This document shows positions 43,694 through 53,064 of a DNA stretch of 64,000 nt, piece after piece. Both the position numbers and the translations under genes were made by a program. The stretch spans positions 4,085,001-4,149,000 of the forward strand of contig NZ_CP094669.1 in assembly GCF_022827545.1 (NCBI RefSeq), read 5' to 3'. The first letter of the stretch is position 1, and every line of letters starts with the position of its first letter. The notes beneath the pieces were generated by a model. It was not told the DNA's origin and ran no database searches. It worked only from the letters and a program-made list of their open reading frames with translations. This DNA is from Hymenobacter tibetensis. GTDB lineage: Bacteria; Bacteroidota; Bacteroidia; Cytophagales; Hymenobacteraceae.

Positions 43694-44710
43694 ATGAAAA
43701 AACACCTGTTAATCCTCCTATCGGCGGGCATGCTATTTGGCAGCTCGGCTACCGAGGCACAAAACAAGAAGGAACTAACGGTAGCTTTTGGCTCCTGCAA
43801 CCGCATCGATCTGCCCCAGCCTATGTGGCCCGTTATTGCCAAGGAAAAGCCCGATGTCTGGATCTGGCTTGGCGACAACATCTATGGCGACACCGACGAC
43901 ATGGCGATGCTTAAAGGCAAGTACGACAAACAGTACAACCTGCCCGGCTACAGCCAGTTTCGGGCCCAAGTGCCCACCATCATCGGCACCTGGGACGACC
44001 ACGACTACGGCCGCAACGATGCCGGCAAAGAGTATCCCTACAAAAAGGAAAGCCAGCAGCTCGCCCTCGACTTTCTTCAAGAGCCCGCCAATACCCCACG
44101 CCGCCAACAGGAGGGCATCTATGCTTCCTACGAGTACAAGGTGGGCAGCAAGAAGGTGAAAGTGATTCTGCTCGACGACCGGTACCACCAGGACGCGCTA
44201 ACGAAAGACACCCAGAAAGCCTACATCGCCAATCCTACCGGCGACATCCTGGGTGCCGCGCAGTGGCAGTGGCTGGAGCAGCAGCTCAACAACAGCACCG
44301 CCGACGTGCACATCATTGGTTCGGGCATTCAGTTTGTGCCCCAGCAGCACCCGTACGAGAAGTGGGCCAACTTCCCCGTGGCGCGCCAACGTTTCCTCGA
44401 CCTGCTAGCTTCCAGCAAAGCCAAGGGCGTGCTACTCGTTAGCGGCGACCGGCACATCGGAGAGTTTTCCAAAATAACGCCGGCGGGCATGCCCTACCCC
44501 GTGTATGAAATTACGTCCAGCGGCCTCACGCACCCAGCCGTCAACAACAAAGGCGAAGACAACCAGTACCGCGTGGGCCCGCTCGTCAACCAGAAGCACT
44601 ACGGCGTTTTTCGCTTCCGTGAGCAAGGCAAGAAGCTGTTCGTAGCGGCCGCCCTAAAAGGCGAAGATGGCAAGGTGATTTACGCCGAGGATATCGAGGT
44701 GAAGCCCTAA
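43694..44710 (+). CDS. PhoD-like metallophosphatase, exported
   Basis: A 338-residue exported phosphatase. Signal peptide MKKHLLILLSAGMLFGSSAT. Metal-site motifs of the calcineurin-like/PhoD family are GSCNRID, WIWLGDNIYGD, GTWDDHDYGRNDAG and SGDRHIGEFS. Such enzymes cleave phosphodiesters or phosphomonoesters in the periplasm; the exact substrate is not known. A near match to the -7 box (CATCTTTG) lies just before the ATG. A 21-bp hairpin follows the stop, before the convergent GH5 gene. Confidence 0.88.
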   Translation: MKKHLLILLSAGMLFGSSATEAQNKKELTVAFGSCNRIDLPQPMWPVIAKEKPDVWIWLGDNIYGDTDDMAMLKGKYDKQYNLPGYSQFRAQVPTIIGTWDDHDYGRNDAGKEYPYKKESQQLALDFLQEPANTPRRQQEGIYASYEYKVGSKKVKVILLDDRYHQDALTKDTQKAYIANPTGDILGAAQWQWLEQQLNNSTADVHIIGSGIQFVPQQHPYEKWANFPVARQRFLDLLASSKAKGVLLVSGDRHIGEFSKITPAGMPYPVYEITSSGLTHPAVNNKGEDNQYRVGPLVNQKHYGVFRFREQGKKLFVAAALKGEDGKVIYAEDIEVKP

Positions 44711-44723
44711 GGCCGACGTTTCT

Positions 44724-44783
44724 ACAGCAGCACGCCAGCCAGCAGTGGAATTCTCCTTCGCTGGCTGGCGTGTTGCTGTAGTT
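44724..44783. terminator. 21-bp inverted repeat, bidirectional terminator
   Basis: Arms 44724-44744 and 44763-44783 match at 20 of 21 positions, with an 18-base loop. Between the convergent PhoD-like gene (44710) and the GH5 gene (44798). Confidence 0.75.
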
Positions 44784-44797
44784 GCCTGGGAAAGAAC

Positions 44798-45841
44798 CTA
44801 CTTCTCGACGTTGTACTTGCGTAGATACTCCCGCACTTTGAGCCCCGATTCTTTCAGATCCTCGTCTTTCCACTTGCCCGTAGAGGCAGCTGTCTTTTTC
44901 AGGATAGAGCAGGTTTCGTCTTTGTCGGAAACCGACCAGGTAATCCAGCTCACCTTGTTGGCTTCCATCCAGTCGATGTACTCTTGCCACGCTGCGTAGT
45001 TCAGAGGACCATCGCCGGAAGCTTCCATGCCCGCCGACTCGGAAACGAATATTGGTAGGCCGCTCTTGATGGCCGCTTCGGTCCGGTCGCGCAGTTCCTG
45101 CTTGTGGGTGGCCGCGTAGAAGTGCATGGTGTACATCAGGTTGCTCTGGCCCTTGATGGGGTCGGCGGCCGGCAGATGCACATCCTGGTCCCAATGCGGC
45201 GAGCCAACCAGTATCACATTGTCGGGGTCGTTTTCCCGAATACTCTTGATTACTTCTTCGGCATACGCTTTCACCTCGGGCCAGCTCTCATAATCAGGCT
45301 CGTTGAACACCTCGTAGATGACGTTCGGCTGCTTGCCATACGCCTTCGACATTTCGGCGAAGAAGGCTTTAGCTTCGTTGAGGTTGATGTTGTGGCTGTG
45401 CCAGTCAATAATCACGTAGATGTTGGCCTTAATGGCGCCATCCACCACCGCCCGGATTTTTTCCTTCGAGAAGTCCGGATGCTTGAGGTAATTCTTTTCC
45501 CCGGATTCCACGCCCGCTGCTGCCCGCACCACGTTGCAGTTGAAATCCTCCTTCAGCCACTGCACTGTTTCTTCGGTGTAGAAGCGAGGCCACATGCTGT
45601 GCCAGCCAAAGCTCAAGCCGCGCAGCACCACCGGCTTGCCGGCTTGATCAACTAGCTGCGTGCCTTCCACGCGCAACTGCCCGTGCTTTTTCACAAACTT
45701 GGTGGGGCGCTTCGCTGGAGCGGGTTTCGTGGTGCTTGCTCCCTCTGATGGTGCTAGTGTTTGCCCTGATGGCTGCGCAGCCACGGGGCCAAGTAGTGCC
45801 GCTGCCAGTACGAGGGGCAGCATTTTACCGGTTTGGAGCAT
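44798..45841 (-). CDS. GH5 endoglucanase
   Basis: A secreted GH5 glycosidase, 347 residues, likely beta-1,4-glucan-cleaving (cellulase-like, GH5_2 style). Signal peptide then a Thr/Pro/Lys-rich linker to residue 50. GQLRVEGTQLVDQAGKPVVL starts the barrel. The acid/base is Glu181 in YEVFNEPDYE; the nucleophile is Glu268 in IFVSESAG. VIIDWHSHNINL, HWDQDVHL and MHFYAATHKQ are the usual subsite strands. There is no binding module or T9SS tail, unlike the neighbour at 46285. The specificity (cellulose, beta-glucan, xyloglucan) is not decided. Confidence 0.9.
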   Translation of the reverse strand: MLQTGKMLPLVLAAALLGPVAAQPSGQTLAPSEGASTTKPAPAKRPTKFVKKHGQLRVEGTQLVDQAGKPVVLRGLSFGWHSMWPRFYTEETVQWLKEDFNCNVVRAAAGVESGEKNYLKHPDFSKEKIRAVVDGAIKANIYVIIDWHSHNINLNEAKAFFAEMSKAYGKQPNVIYEVFNEPDYESWPEVKAYAEEVIKSIRENDPDNVILVGSPHWDQDVHLPAADPIKGQSNLMYTMHFYAATHKQELRDRTEAAIKSGLPIFVSESAGMEASGDGPLNYAAWQEYIDWMEANKVSWITWSVSDKDETCSILKKTAASTGKWKDEDLKESGLKVREYLRKYNVEK

Positions 45842-46284
45842 AAAAGCTGGTAGTAAGAGGTGCGTAGGTTATTGTTGACGAATGCGCCGACCAACAGGGC
45901 TGCACAAATAAAGGGTGTATTCCCAACAAGTGCTTAAAGGATTTAGCAATTATCTCTTTTCTCACCTGTTTCCTACACCTCTGCTCACGCAACGCCTCAG
46001 GCTTGTGGTTGAAATAAGCGGTTGCAGGGCACTGGAATCTTGCTGCTCTCGCGCCGCACAAAGTAGCATTTTCCTCAACGGATTGCAGCTTGAATCCTTA
46101 TGCTTCTCACAGCTATTGAGTTCAAGACCTGGTTACTACGAACTACACAACAAAGGCCCACTCAGCACAAGCGCTGAGTGGGCCTTTGTTGTGTAGCGGC
46201 CAAGTTGGCTTAGCCTAACAAACAGATTCAGTGAAAGCAGAGCCTAAGCCTAGGTTCGTGCTGCACTTTGTTTGCTGTCGAGCA
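45842..46284. other. 443-bp region between the two GH5 genes
   Basis: Holds the 24-bp inverted repeat at 46143-46196 and, near 45850-45900, presumably the promoter of the shorter GH5 gene. No gene seen. Confidence 0.45.
46143..46196. terminator. 24-bp perfect inverted repeat
   Basis: Arms 46143-46166 and 46173-46196 match exactly with a 6-base loop. It is 89 bases downstream of the reverse-strand GH5-CBM gene stop and probably terminates it. Confidence 0.78.
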
Positions 46285-48012
46285 TTACTCTTTCACGAAG
46301 CGGTGCGTGGTAATGACACCGTTGTTGCTCACTCGGACCGAATAAATACCTGGCTCTAACCCAGAAACGGGCACCAGCATTTCGCCGCCCTTCAAATTGC
46401 TGCTGCTACGGGTGAGTACCTCGCGCCCTTTGGCATTGAACACTGTTAGTTGCACGCTGCTGCTGGTAGTTGGCACCGATACCGTCAGTTGGCTCTGGGT
46501 GGGGTTGGGGTACAGCGACACGGTAGCTGGCTCCGTGGTGGCTGCCCGGCCGCCGGTCGTGGCTTTCGTGAAGCTCCACCAATTGAGGTTGTAGCCACCA
46601 GCAGCCACTCCAATGGCAATGTTCTGCCGCCCTGCCGCCAAGCTAACGGTGTGCGAAATAGTGGTCCAGGTCTGCCAGCCACCGGTAGCGGGCACCGCCA
46701 AGGTACCCCGAACAGTCGTACCCGAGTTCTGCTCTAGGCTGATACGTCCGCCGCCACTCAAACTAGCTACCCGATACTGAATCACGTAGTCGCCGGCCGT
46801 GGGCACGTCGATGGTATAGGCCATCCAGTCGCCGGCGTCGAGGTAGCCCACGTTCAGGCCGCCCCCCGTGTCGGCAGTGGTTTCGGTCTGCACGCCCGAC
46901 ATGGCATTGTAGCTTTCGGCCTGCACCGTGGTGCCCCCCGTAGTGGGTGGCGTGGTTGGGGGCGGCGTAGTGGTACCTCCGCCGGTGGTGGTGCCATTCC
47001 AATTCTGGATGTAGCCTTTCACTAAGGCTCCCGACTGCGTAAGGTAGCTGTCCGACCACGCAGCCGTAGGACTGGTGCCGGGCTTGAAAATCGAGGCTGA
47101 TTCTGCTTTATCGTTTACCGCCCAGTTGAGGTGGCTGATGCCGTTCTGCTTCATAAACGTCATCCATTCCTGGGTGGAGGCGGCGTCTACGTAGCCGTTG
47201 CCGGAAGCTTCCGTAGTGCCGTACTCTGTCACGAATAGCGCAACCCCTTTGCTAAGAGCTGCTTGTGCTTTTGTTCGGAGGCTGGCTTTGTGGGTGGCTG
47301 CGTAGAAGTGCAGGGTGTAGGCAATATTGGAGTAGCGGGTAATCGGGTCGTTGGCGGCCACATCCACATCCTGCGACCAGGTGGGCGTACCCACGATGAT
47401 GAGGTTGTCGGGGTCGATGGCTCGGATGGCGCCAGCCACGGCTTCGGCGTAGGGTTTCACCACGCCGCTCCACGACACCTGCAAGGGCTCGTTGTACACT
47501 TCATACAGCACGTTAGGGGAGTTGCCGTAGGTGGTGGCCATCTCGCGGAAGAAGGCAATGGCTTGCTGCTGTTGCTGCTCAGCTTGATGCGAGTGCCAAT
47601 CGATGATGACGTACAAACCCGCGGCTATACAGGCATCTACCACCGTTTTCACTTTCTGCTTTTCGCGGGTTGGATTGCTGAGGTAGCCGCCGCTTTCGTT
47701 GGTGCCCATGGCTACGCGCACAATTTTGGCTTGCCAGTTGTTCTTGAGCCAGCCGACCACATTGGCATTGTAATATTTCTCGCCGCCCCAACCGTCGTTG
47801 CTCCAGAACAAGCTGTTGCCGGCCAAGCTAATAGGCTGGTTGTTCTTGTCAACAATCTTGTTGCCAGCCACTTTCAGCTGGCCGTATTGCTGCACTGGCG
47901 TTAGGGTTTGCGCCGCCGCACTTAAGGGCAACAGCAAGGCCCCTGCTGCACACAGGAGGCCAGCCCCCCAAGAGCGCAACGTGCGCATACCGGTCATTGT
48001 ACCATTGTTCAT
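46285..48012 (-). CDS. GH5 endoglucanase with CBM6 and T9SS sorting domain
   Basis: A 575-residue secreted enzyme. Signal peptide to about residue 35 (LLLPLSAAAQ). GH5 barrel to about 340, with acid/base Glu175 in YEVYNEPLQ and nucleophile Glu263 in LFVTEYGTTE. A Thr/Gly/Pro linker at about 341-362 leads to a CBM6-like module (VQAESYNAMSGVQTETTADT, GYLDAGDWMAYTIDVP, NLNWWSF), which binds glycan chains. The C-terminus, VSLYPNPTQSQLTVSV through YSVRVSNNGVITTHRFVKE, is a type A sorting domain. The catalytic domain is a divergent paralog of the gene at 44798. The open frame begins at 48093; 48012 gives the signal peptide. Confidence 0.92.
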   Translation of the reverse strand: MNNGTMTGMRTLRSWGAGLLCAAGALLLPLSAAAQTLTPVQQYGQLKVAGNKIVDKNNQPISLAGNSLFWSNDGWGGEKYYNANVVGWLKNNWQAKIVRVAMGTNESGGYLSNPTREKQKVKTVVDACIAAGLYVIIDWHSHQAEQQQQQAIAFFREMATTYGNSPNVLYEVYNEPLQVSWSGVVKPYAEAVAGAIRAIDPDNLIIVGTPTWSQDVDVAANDPITRYSNIAYTLHFYAATHKASLRTKAQAALSKGVALFVTEYGTTEASGNGYVDAASTQEWMTFMKQNGISHLNWAVNDKAESASIFKPGTSPTAAWSDSYLTQSGALVKGYIQNWNGTTTGGGTTTPPPTTPPTTGGTTVQAESYNAMSGVQTETTADTGGGLNVGYLDAGDWMAYTIDVPTAGDYVIQYRVASLSGGGRISLEQNSGTTVRGTLAVPATGGWQTWTTISHTVSLAAGRQNIAIGVAAGGYNLNWWSFTKATTGGRAATTEPATVSLYPNPTQSQLTVSVPTTSSSVQLTVFNAKGREVLTRSSSNLKGGEMLVPVSGLEPGIYSVRVSNNGVITTHRFVKE

Positions 48013-48699
48013 ACTAAGGAAGATTAGGGTTGGTTGGTAGGAAAGAAGGGTTGTAAGCGAGGTTCGCAGCTTGGCGCCGGCCAGAAAGAGCACAAGGGTT
48101 TAGCAGCGCCACAACTGGCACAGAGAACCGGAGAGCAAGAGCAATAGGGAGGCAGGGACGTTATCAGCGGTCAACCGCCTTTTTAAAGGCAGACAACCAG
48201 CACGACGACAGGGCGAGTTGCCAAGGTGGTGTGTACCCTGACAGTAACTACATGATGGCCTACGGCAGGTGCAGCCGCAGCCGCCTACGAGGCTAGTAAG
48301 GCAACTCGCAGGACGGAATAGCAAAAGGATATAGCGCACGAAACTAAGCGTAAGCTTGTATAAAAAATTCAATCTTCTGAGATAATGACATAATCCTATA
48401 ACCCTACAGCTGAGGATGATGTAGCGCCTAGTCAACTAGTTGCGCTTCCTTTATATGCGTTGCTGCAACAGCACTATCACGCAAGCCATTGCCCTGCGTG
48501 AGGTAGAACATATGGCGGCGCTTCCAGCTGGTGCCCCTTGCTAATAGCAATTGAACCTAGGAGGCTTCGTGCACACACTCTGGTCAAAGCGTGCTGTTAT
48601 GCAACGGCCCACCAGCTCTCAGCTTTTGGGAGGTGGTCGGTTGGCTTCCATATGCCTGCGGCTTTTGTGCGGCGGACGCGCAACTTCTGGCTCTAACCC
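48013..48699. other. 687-bp intergenic region
   Basis: Divergent region between the GH5-CBM and GH3 genes. A cysteine-rich reverse frame (48100-48435) and short forward frames look random. A 10-bp inverted repeat GCGAGTTGCC (48213-48222 with 48300-48309) spans 97 bases. No exact promoter box recognised. Confidence 0.4.
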
Positions 48700-51600
48700 A
48701 TGCATTCCCTTACATTCGCCTTCACACCTTTCTCTTCTACTCTGTTGTCGTTATCCCGCCTCCTGCCTCTCCTGTTGCTGGTGCTATGGACCGCCCCCGA
48801 CGCCTCGGCCCAACGCCGTCAGCAACCCACTACGAAAACAAGCTCTGTTACCACTGCCAGCCGCAAAGCCGCTACGGCGAAAGCTGCCACCCGAGCGAAG
48901 AGCAGCAACCAGCCCGTGCCCTTTGCCCGTCAGATGGCCAGTTCCCGCTGGGTTGATTCGGTGATGAAAACGCTCACGCCCGACCAGCGGGTGGCGCAGC
49001 TTTTCATGGTGGCCGCCTATTCCAACCGCAAGCGCATCGATGAAGACTCGATTACGGCCCTCATTCAGCAGTACGGCATTGGGGGTGTGATCTTTTTTCA
49101 GGGCGGCCCGGTGCGCCAAAGCCGGCTTCTGAACCGCTACCAGAGCCAGAGCCGCGTGCCCCTGCTGGTAGCTATGGATGCCGAATGGGGCGTAGGAATG
49201 CGCCTCGACAGCGTCCAGCGTTTCCCCTACCAGATGAGCATGGGCGGCATCCGCGACAACCAGCTGTTCTACGACATGGGCACGGAAGTAGCAGCGCAGT
49301 TCAAGCGGTTGGGCATGCACGTCAATTTTGCGCCGGTGGTGGATGTGAACAATAACGCCGCCAACCCGGTCATTGGGTTTCGGAGTTGGGGTGAAGACCG
49401 CCAGAGCGTAACCGAAAAGAGCTACCTCTACATGAAAGGCATGCAGGACGCCAACATTTTGGCGGTGGCAAAGCACTTCCCAGGCCACGGCGACACCGAT
49501 ACCGACTCGCACCTGGCCCTGCCCCTGTTGCGCATCGACCGGAAGCGGATAGACACGCTGGAGCTGTTTCCGTTTCGGGACCTGATGCGGCGCGGCCTGG
49601 GGGGCATGATGGTGGCTCACCTCAACATTCCGGCGCTGGACACCACTGGCATGCCTTCCACCCTATCCAAACCCATTACCACGGGCCTGCTGAAAGAGAA
49701 GCTAGGGTTTCAGGGCGTCATCTTCACTGATGCCATGAACATGAAAGGCGTCATCAGCAAATACCCGCCCGGCGACGCCGATGTACGGGCCTTGCTGGCT
49801 GGCAACGACGTGCTGGAATTCTCGAAAAACATTCCGCTGGCCCTGAAAATGGTGCGGGCCGCCATCGATAGTGGCCGCATCAGCCAGGCGGACCTTGATG
49901 CGCGCTGCCGCAAAGTGCTGGCCCTGAAAGAATGGGCGGGCCTCAACCACTACAAGCCCATCGAGCTGAAGAACCTGGTTGCCGACCTGAACACGCCGCA
50001 CGCGCAGTACATGAGCAAACACCTCACGGAGCTAAGCGTGACGGTATTGCGCAACCAAAGGAAGCTGTTGCCGCTGCAACGCCTCGATACGCTCCGGCTA
50101 GCTACGCTCACCATCGGCACCAAAGACACCACCGATTTCCAGCGCATGGTAGCCGATTATGCGCCCGTGCGCCACTTCTGGCTGCCGGCCACGCCAGCGC
50201 TGGACGAGCTAACCAAGATGCGCGAAACCCTGAAAGCCTACAACGTGGTGCTGGTGGGCATGAACAACTTAGGCCGACTCCCCGCCACCAACTTCGGGGT
50301 GACAGCCGAAGCCAACGTACTGCTGCGCGAGCTAGGGACGCCCGGCCAGAAACTGGTGGTATCGGTGTTCGGCTCAGCCTATGCCGTGGCCAAAATCCGA
50401 GACCTAGACCGCGCCGATGCCGTGGTGCTGGCTTATCAGGAAAGCAAAAACGCGCAGGATGTAGCCGCCGAGGTAATTTTCGGGGGTATTTCCGCTACCG
50501 GCAAGCTGCCCGTAACCGTAACGGACCGGTATAGCTACGGGGCGGGCCTCACTACGCAGGGCGGCATCCGGCTGCGCTACAGCTTCCCCGAGGCGGTGGG
50601 CATGAACAACAACCTTGAAGCCCGCGTGGATTCCATCATGAACGGGGCGCTGGCAGCCCGGGCCTTTCCCGGCGCGGAGGTCCTGATTGCGCGGCGCGGG
50701 ACAGTGGTACTGCGCAAAAGCTACGGCACCCACACCTTTGCCGATGCGCCCTCGCAAGGTGGCCGCCCGAGCCGCGTCGTCCGCAACACCGACCTCTACG
50801 ACCTAGCTTCCGTGACCAAAGTTTCGGCGGCACTGCCGGCCCTCATGAAGCTCCAAGACCAAGGCAAGTTCAACCTCGACATGACCCTGGGGCAGCTTTT
50901 CCCGGAATTTATGGGCACCAACAAGCAGGACCTGAAGCTGCGCGACGTACTCACGCACCAGGCCCGCCTGAAAGCCTGGATACCGTTTTGGAAAGACTAT
51001 ACCAAGCCCCGGGGCGTGTTCAACGCGCTATTCGGCAACAGCCCGGACGCCAAAGACGTGTCCGTCACCAAGCCTTCGGAACTTAGCCGCCGCTACTTCC
51101 GTCCTGATTCGTCGGCGCGCTTTCCGTTGCGCGCAGCTACCGGCTTGTGGGCCCGCAAGGATTTTCCGGAGCGCATCACCAAGGCCATTGCCGAGTCGCC
51201 GCTGAACGAGAAACCAGGCTACGTGTACTCGGATTTGTCGTTCATCATGTATCCCAGGTTCGTGCAATCGGCATCTGGCAAGCCGCTGGCGCAATACGTA
51301 AACGACGAATTGTACCGGCCGCTTGGTGCTACTACGCTGGGCTACAACCCCACGCGCCGCTTCCCCCTCAGCCGCATTGCCCCCACCGAATACGACTCCC
51401 TATTCCGTCGGCAGTTGCTGCACGGCACCGTCGATGATGAAGGAGCGGCGTTGCTGGGTGGCTTCTCTGGGCACGCGGGCCTGTTTGGCAATGCCAATGA
51501 CTTAGCCAAAATAGTGCAGCTCTACGCTTGGAATGGCAAGTACGGCGGTCAGCAGCTGCTCAAGTCCGAAACCCTGGCCGAGTACACCCGCTGCCAGTTC

Positions 51601-51900
51601 TGCCCCGACAACCGCCGGGCCCTCGGCTTCGATAGGCCTGCCACCAACCCAACGGTTAATTCGGCCAAAAGCGCCTCCCCGCAAAGCTATGGTCACACCG
51701 GCTTCACAGGTACGTATTTCTGGGTTGATCCGAAAGAGGAAATCGTGTGTATTGTACTCACCAACCGCGTGAATCCTTCGCGCCGCAACAACAAGATTTC
51801 CAGCATGAACGTCCGCACCAACGTGTTGCAGGTGGCCCTGGAAAGCGTGCGCCCCGTGCAGCAGCAAAGCGTAGAAAGTACCGTTCCCAAGGAAAACTAA
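48700..51900 (+). CDS. GH3 beta-N-acetylglucosaminidase fused to a serine beta-lactamase-like hydrolase
   Basis: A 1066-residue exported fusion. Signal peptide and low-complexity linker to about residue 75. The GH3 domain is NagZ-like: KHFPGHGDTDTDSH at 258-271 carries the His of the NagZ catalytic loop, and Asp344 in VIFTDAMNMKGV is the nucleophile. A small C-terminal GH3 domain (LPVTVTDRYSY) follows. Residues from about 640 are a class C beta-lactamase/DD-peptidase-like domain: Ser704-Val-Thr-Lys707 (SxxK), YVYSD and HTGFTGTYF. This GH3-plus-hydrolase layout occurs in Bacteroidota; a role in cell-wall or amino-sugar glycan processing is likely. Confidence 0.9.
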   Translation: MHSLTFAFTPFSSTLLSLSRLLPLLLLVLWTAPDASAQRRQQPTTKTSSVTTASRKAATAKAATRAKSSNQPVPFARQMASSRWVDSVMKTLTPDQRVAQLFMVAAYSNRKRIDEDSITALIQQYGIGGVIFFQGGPVRQSRLLNRYQSQSRVPLLVAMDAEWGVGMRLDSVQRFPYQMSMGGIRDNQLFYDMGTEVAAQFKRLGMHVNFAPVVDVNNNAANPVIGFRSWGEDRQSVTEKSYLYMKGMQDANILAVAKHFPGHGDTDTDSHLALPLLRIDRKRIDTLELFPFRDLMRRGLGGMMVAHLNIPALDTTGMPSTLSKPITTGLLKEKLGFQGVIFTDAMNMKGVISKYPPGDADVRALLAGNDVLEFSKNIPLALKMVRAAIDSGRISQADLDARCRKVLALKEWAGLNHYKPIELKNLVADLNTPHAQYMSKHLTELSVTVLRNQRKLLPLQRLDTLRLATLTIGTKDTTDFQRMVADYAPVRHFWLPATPALDELTKMRETLKAYNVVLVGMNNLGRLPATNFGVTAEANVLLRELGTPGQKLVVSVFGSAYAVAKIRDLDRADAVVLAYQESKNAQDVAAEVIFGGISATGKLPVTVTDRYSYGAGLTTQGGIRLRYSFPEAVGMNNNLEARVDSIMNGALAARAFPGAEVLIARRGTVVLRKSYGTHTFADAPSQGGRPSRVVRNTDLYDLASVTKVSAALPALMKLQDQGKFNLDMTLGQLFPEFMGTNKQDLKLRDVLTHQARLKAWIPFWKDYTKPRGVFNALFGNSPDAKDVSVTKPSELSRRYFRPDSSARFPLRAATGLWARKDFPERITKAIAESPLNEKPGYVYSDLSFIMYPRFVQSASGKPLAQYVNDELYRPLGATTLGYNPTRRFPLSRIAPTEYDSLFRRQLLHGTVDDEGAALLGGFSGHAGLFGNANDLAKIVQLYAWNGKYGGQQLLKSETLAEYTRCQFCPDNRRALGFDRPATNPTVNSAKSASPQSYGHTGFTGTYFWVDPKEEIVCIVLTNRVNPSRRNNKISSMNVRTNVLQVALESVRPVQQQSVESTVPKEN

Positions 51901-51981
51901 CTGAGCGTGTAGGTAGCAAGCGACGCAGAATACTGCCAGCTACATCCTTAAATGACACCTACCACTTTCGCTGAAGTGGCA

Positions 51982-52029
51982 CCAAACAAAAACTCCCCGG
52001 CTGACAGCAGCCGGGGAGTTTTTGTTTGG
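51982..52029. terminator. 21-bp perfect inverted repeat, bidirectional terminator
   Basis: Arms 51982-52002 and 52009-52029 match exactly with a 6-base loop; a short hairpin CCACTT/AAGTGG sits just before it (51962-51979). Between the GH3 fusion stop (51900) and the small reverse gene (52099). Confidence 0.8.
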
Positions 52030-52098
52030 AAGTAAGGGGAGACTGTTGTACTGGTGAAGCGTTTTTAGTCGAGCAGGTGCTTGCTGGCAACATCGGCT

Positions 52099-52545
52099 TC
52101 ACCTGGATGCCTGCAACTGCGGCACTAACTGCTGCTGCTGCACCAACCAACTCATGCACTCGCCTTCCGTCGTGCACAGGTTCAAGTGCAACGGCTGGCC
52201 GGTAGTGGCGGCGGACGTCGTCAGCTGACCATCCACTTCATAGTCTTTGCGCATGTCGGGTGCCATGAAGTAGATCATGTACACAGGAACATCAAAGTTG
52301 GCAGTTAGGCTTGGGTAGTAGCTTTTCTTGAGCCACTCCTGAATTTCCGTACTGCTGTGGTGGCACCGCCGAACGTCAATCAGCCAGTATTGCGCTTTCT
52401 GCTGCCGAGCGGCAGCCAGCAATTCTTCGTAACCATGGCGGGCTTCTAGCAGGGTTACTGGGCGAAGCCAGCGGCCCACCAGAATATGCGTGTCGTAATT
52501 ATAGCTGATGGTCAGGAAATCTGACGCGGTAAAATCGATATACAT
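52099..52545 (-). CDS. Small protein of unknown function, possibly STAS/SpoIIAA-like fold
   Basis: A 148-residue soluble protein. MYIDFTASDFLTISYNYDTH, ILVGRWLRPVTLLEARHGYE and AQYWLIDVRRC alternate strands and helices in a way that resembles SpoIIAA-like small domains, but I cannot name a family. The frame also opens at a GTG at 52557; the ATG at 52545 is preferred. No signal peptide. Monocistronic, with a strong terminator downstream. Confidence 0.6.
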   Translation of the reverse strand: MYIDFTASDFLTISYNYDTHILVGRWLRPVTLLEARHGYEELLAAARQQKAQYWLIDVRRCHHSSTEIQEWLKKSYYPSLTANFDVPVYMIYFMAPDMRKDYEVDGQLTTSAATTGQPLHLNLCTTEGECMSWLVQQQQLVPQLQASR

Positions 52546-53064
52546 CGGGCGGAGCACTAGCGAAAACTTCTATGGTTGCTTTTACGGAGCAAGCTGCACA
52601 ATGGCCGACTTTTATCTTTAATATTTATACCTACTTAGATTAACACAAATAAACAAAGGAACAAAATAGAGGCTAAGTAGGTGCAATCAACTTGTAGCCA
52701 GCCATATACGGTCACTACAGGCATCACATATTTATCGCACAAAAGCAGTCAGCTTTTGTTTTGAATGGCTGCATTCTTTAGCTGTTTTGGTCTGGCTCAC
52801 TGTGTGGCAAGTAGCTTTTTAATCAGGAAAGCAACCGGGTTAGCACAGCAACCGCCGTAGGTAGTGGCTGGCAAGCACGAGCGAAGTTTTTCTGCCCAAC
52901 GGAGACCTGCTTGCTACCATAGTACAAGCGGGTTTCGTTGACAGCTACTAGCCCCACAAAGGCCAGCGTTTCCAAGCCGTGGGCCATGGGTTAAACGGCG
53001 ACAGCGCGGACGCCGATTTTTTGGTAGCTTGTTCAGCACAAGCCCACTATTCCCACCTCGTGCT
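52546..53064. other. 519-bp intergenic region
   Basis: AT-rich near 52600-52690, with a 10-bp inverted repeat ACCTACTTAG/CTAAGTAGGT (52629-52638, 52673-52682) that could be an operator or a loop. No gene. The part after 52850 precedes the acyl-CoA ligase gene. Confidence 0.45.

Noticed and set aside
48100..48435. 111-codon cysteine-rich reverse frame
   Set aside because: Scattered Cys without a repeating motif; no start context; in an otherwise empty intergenic gap.
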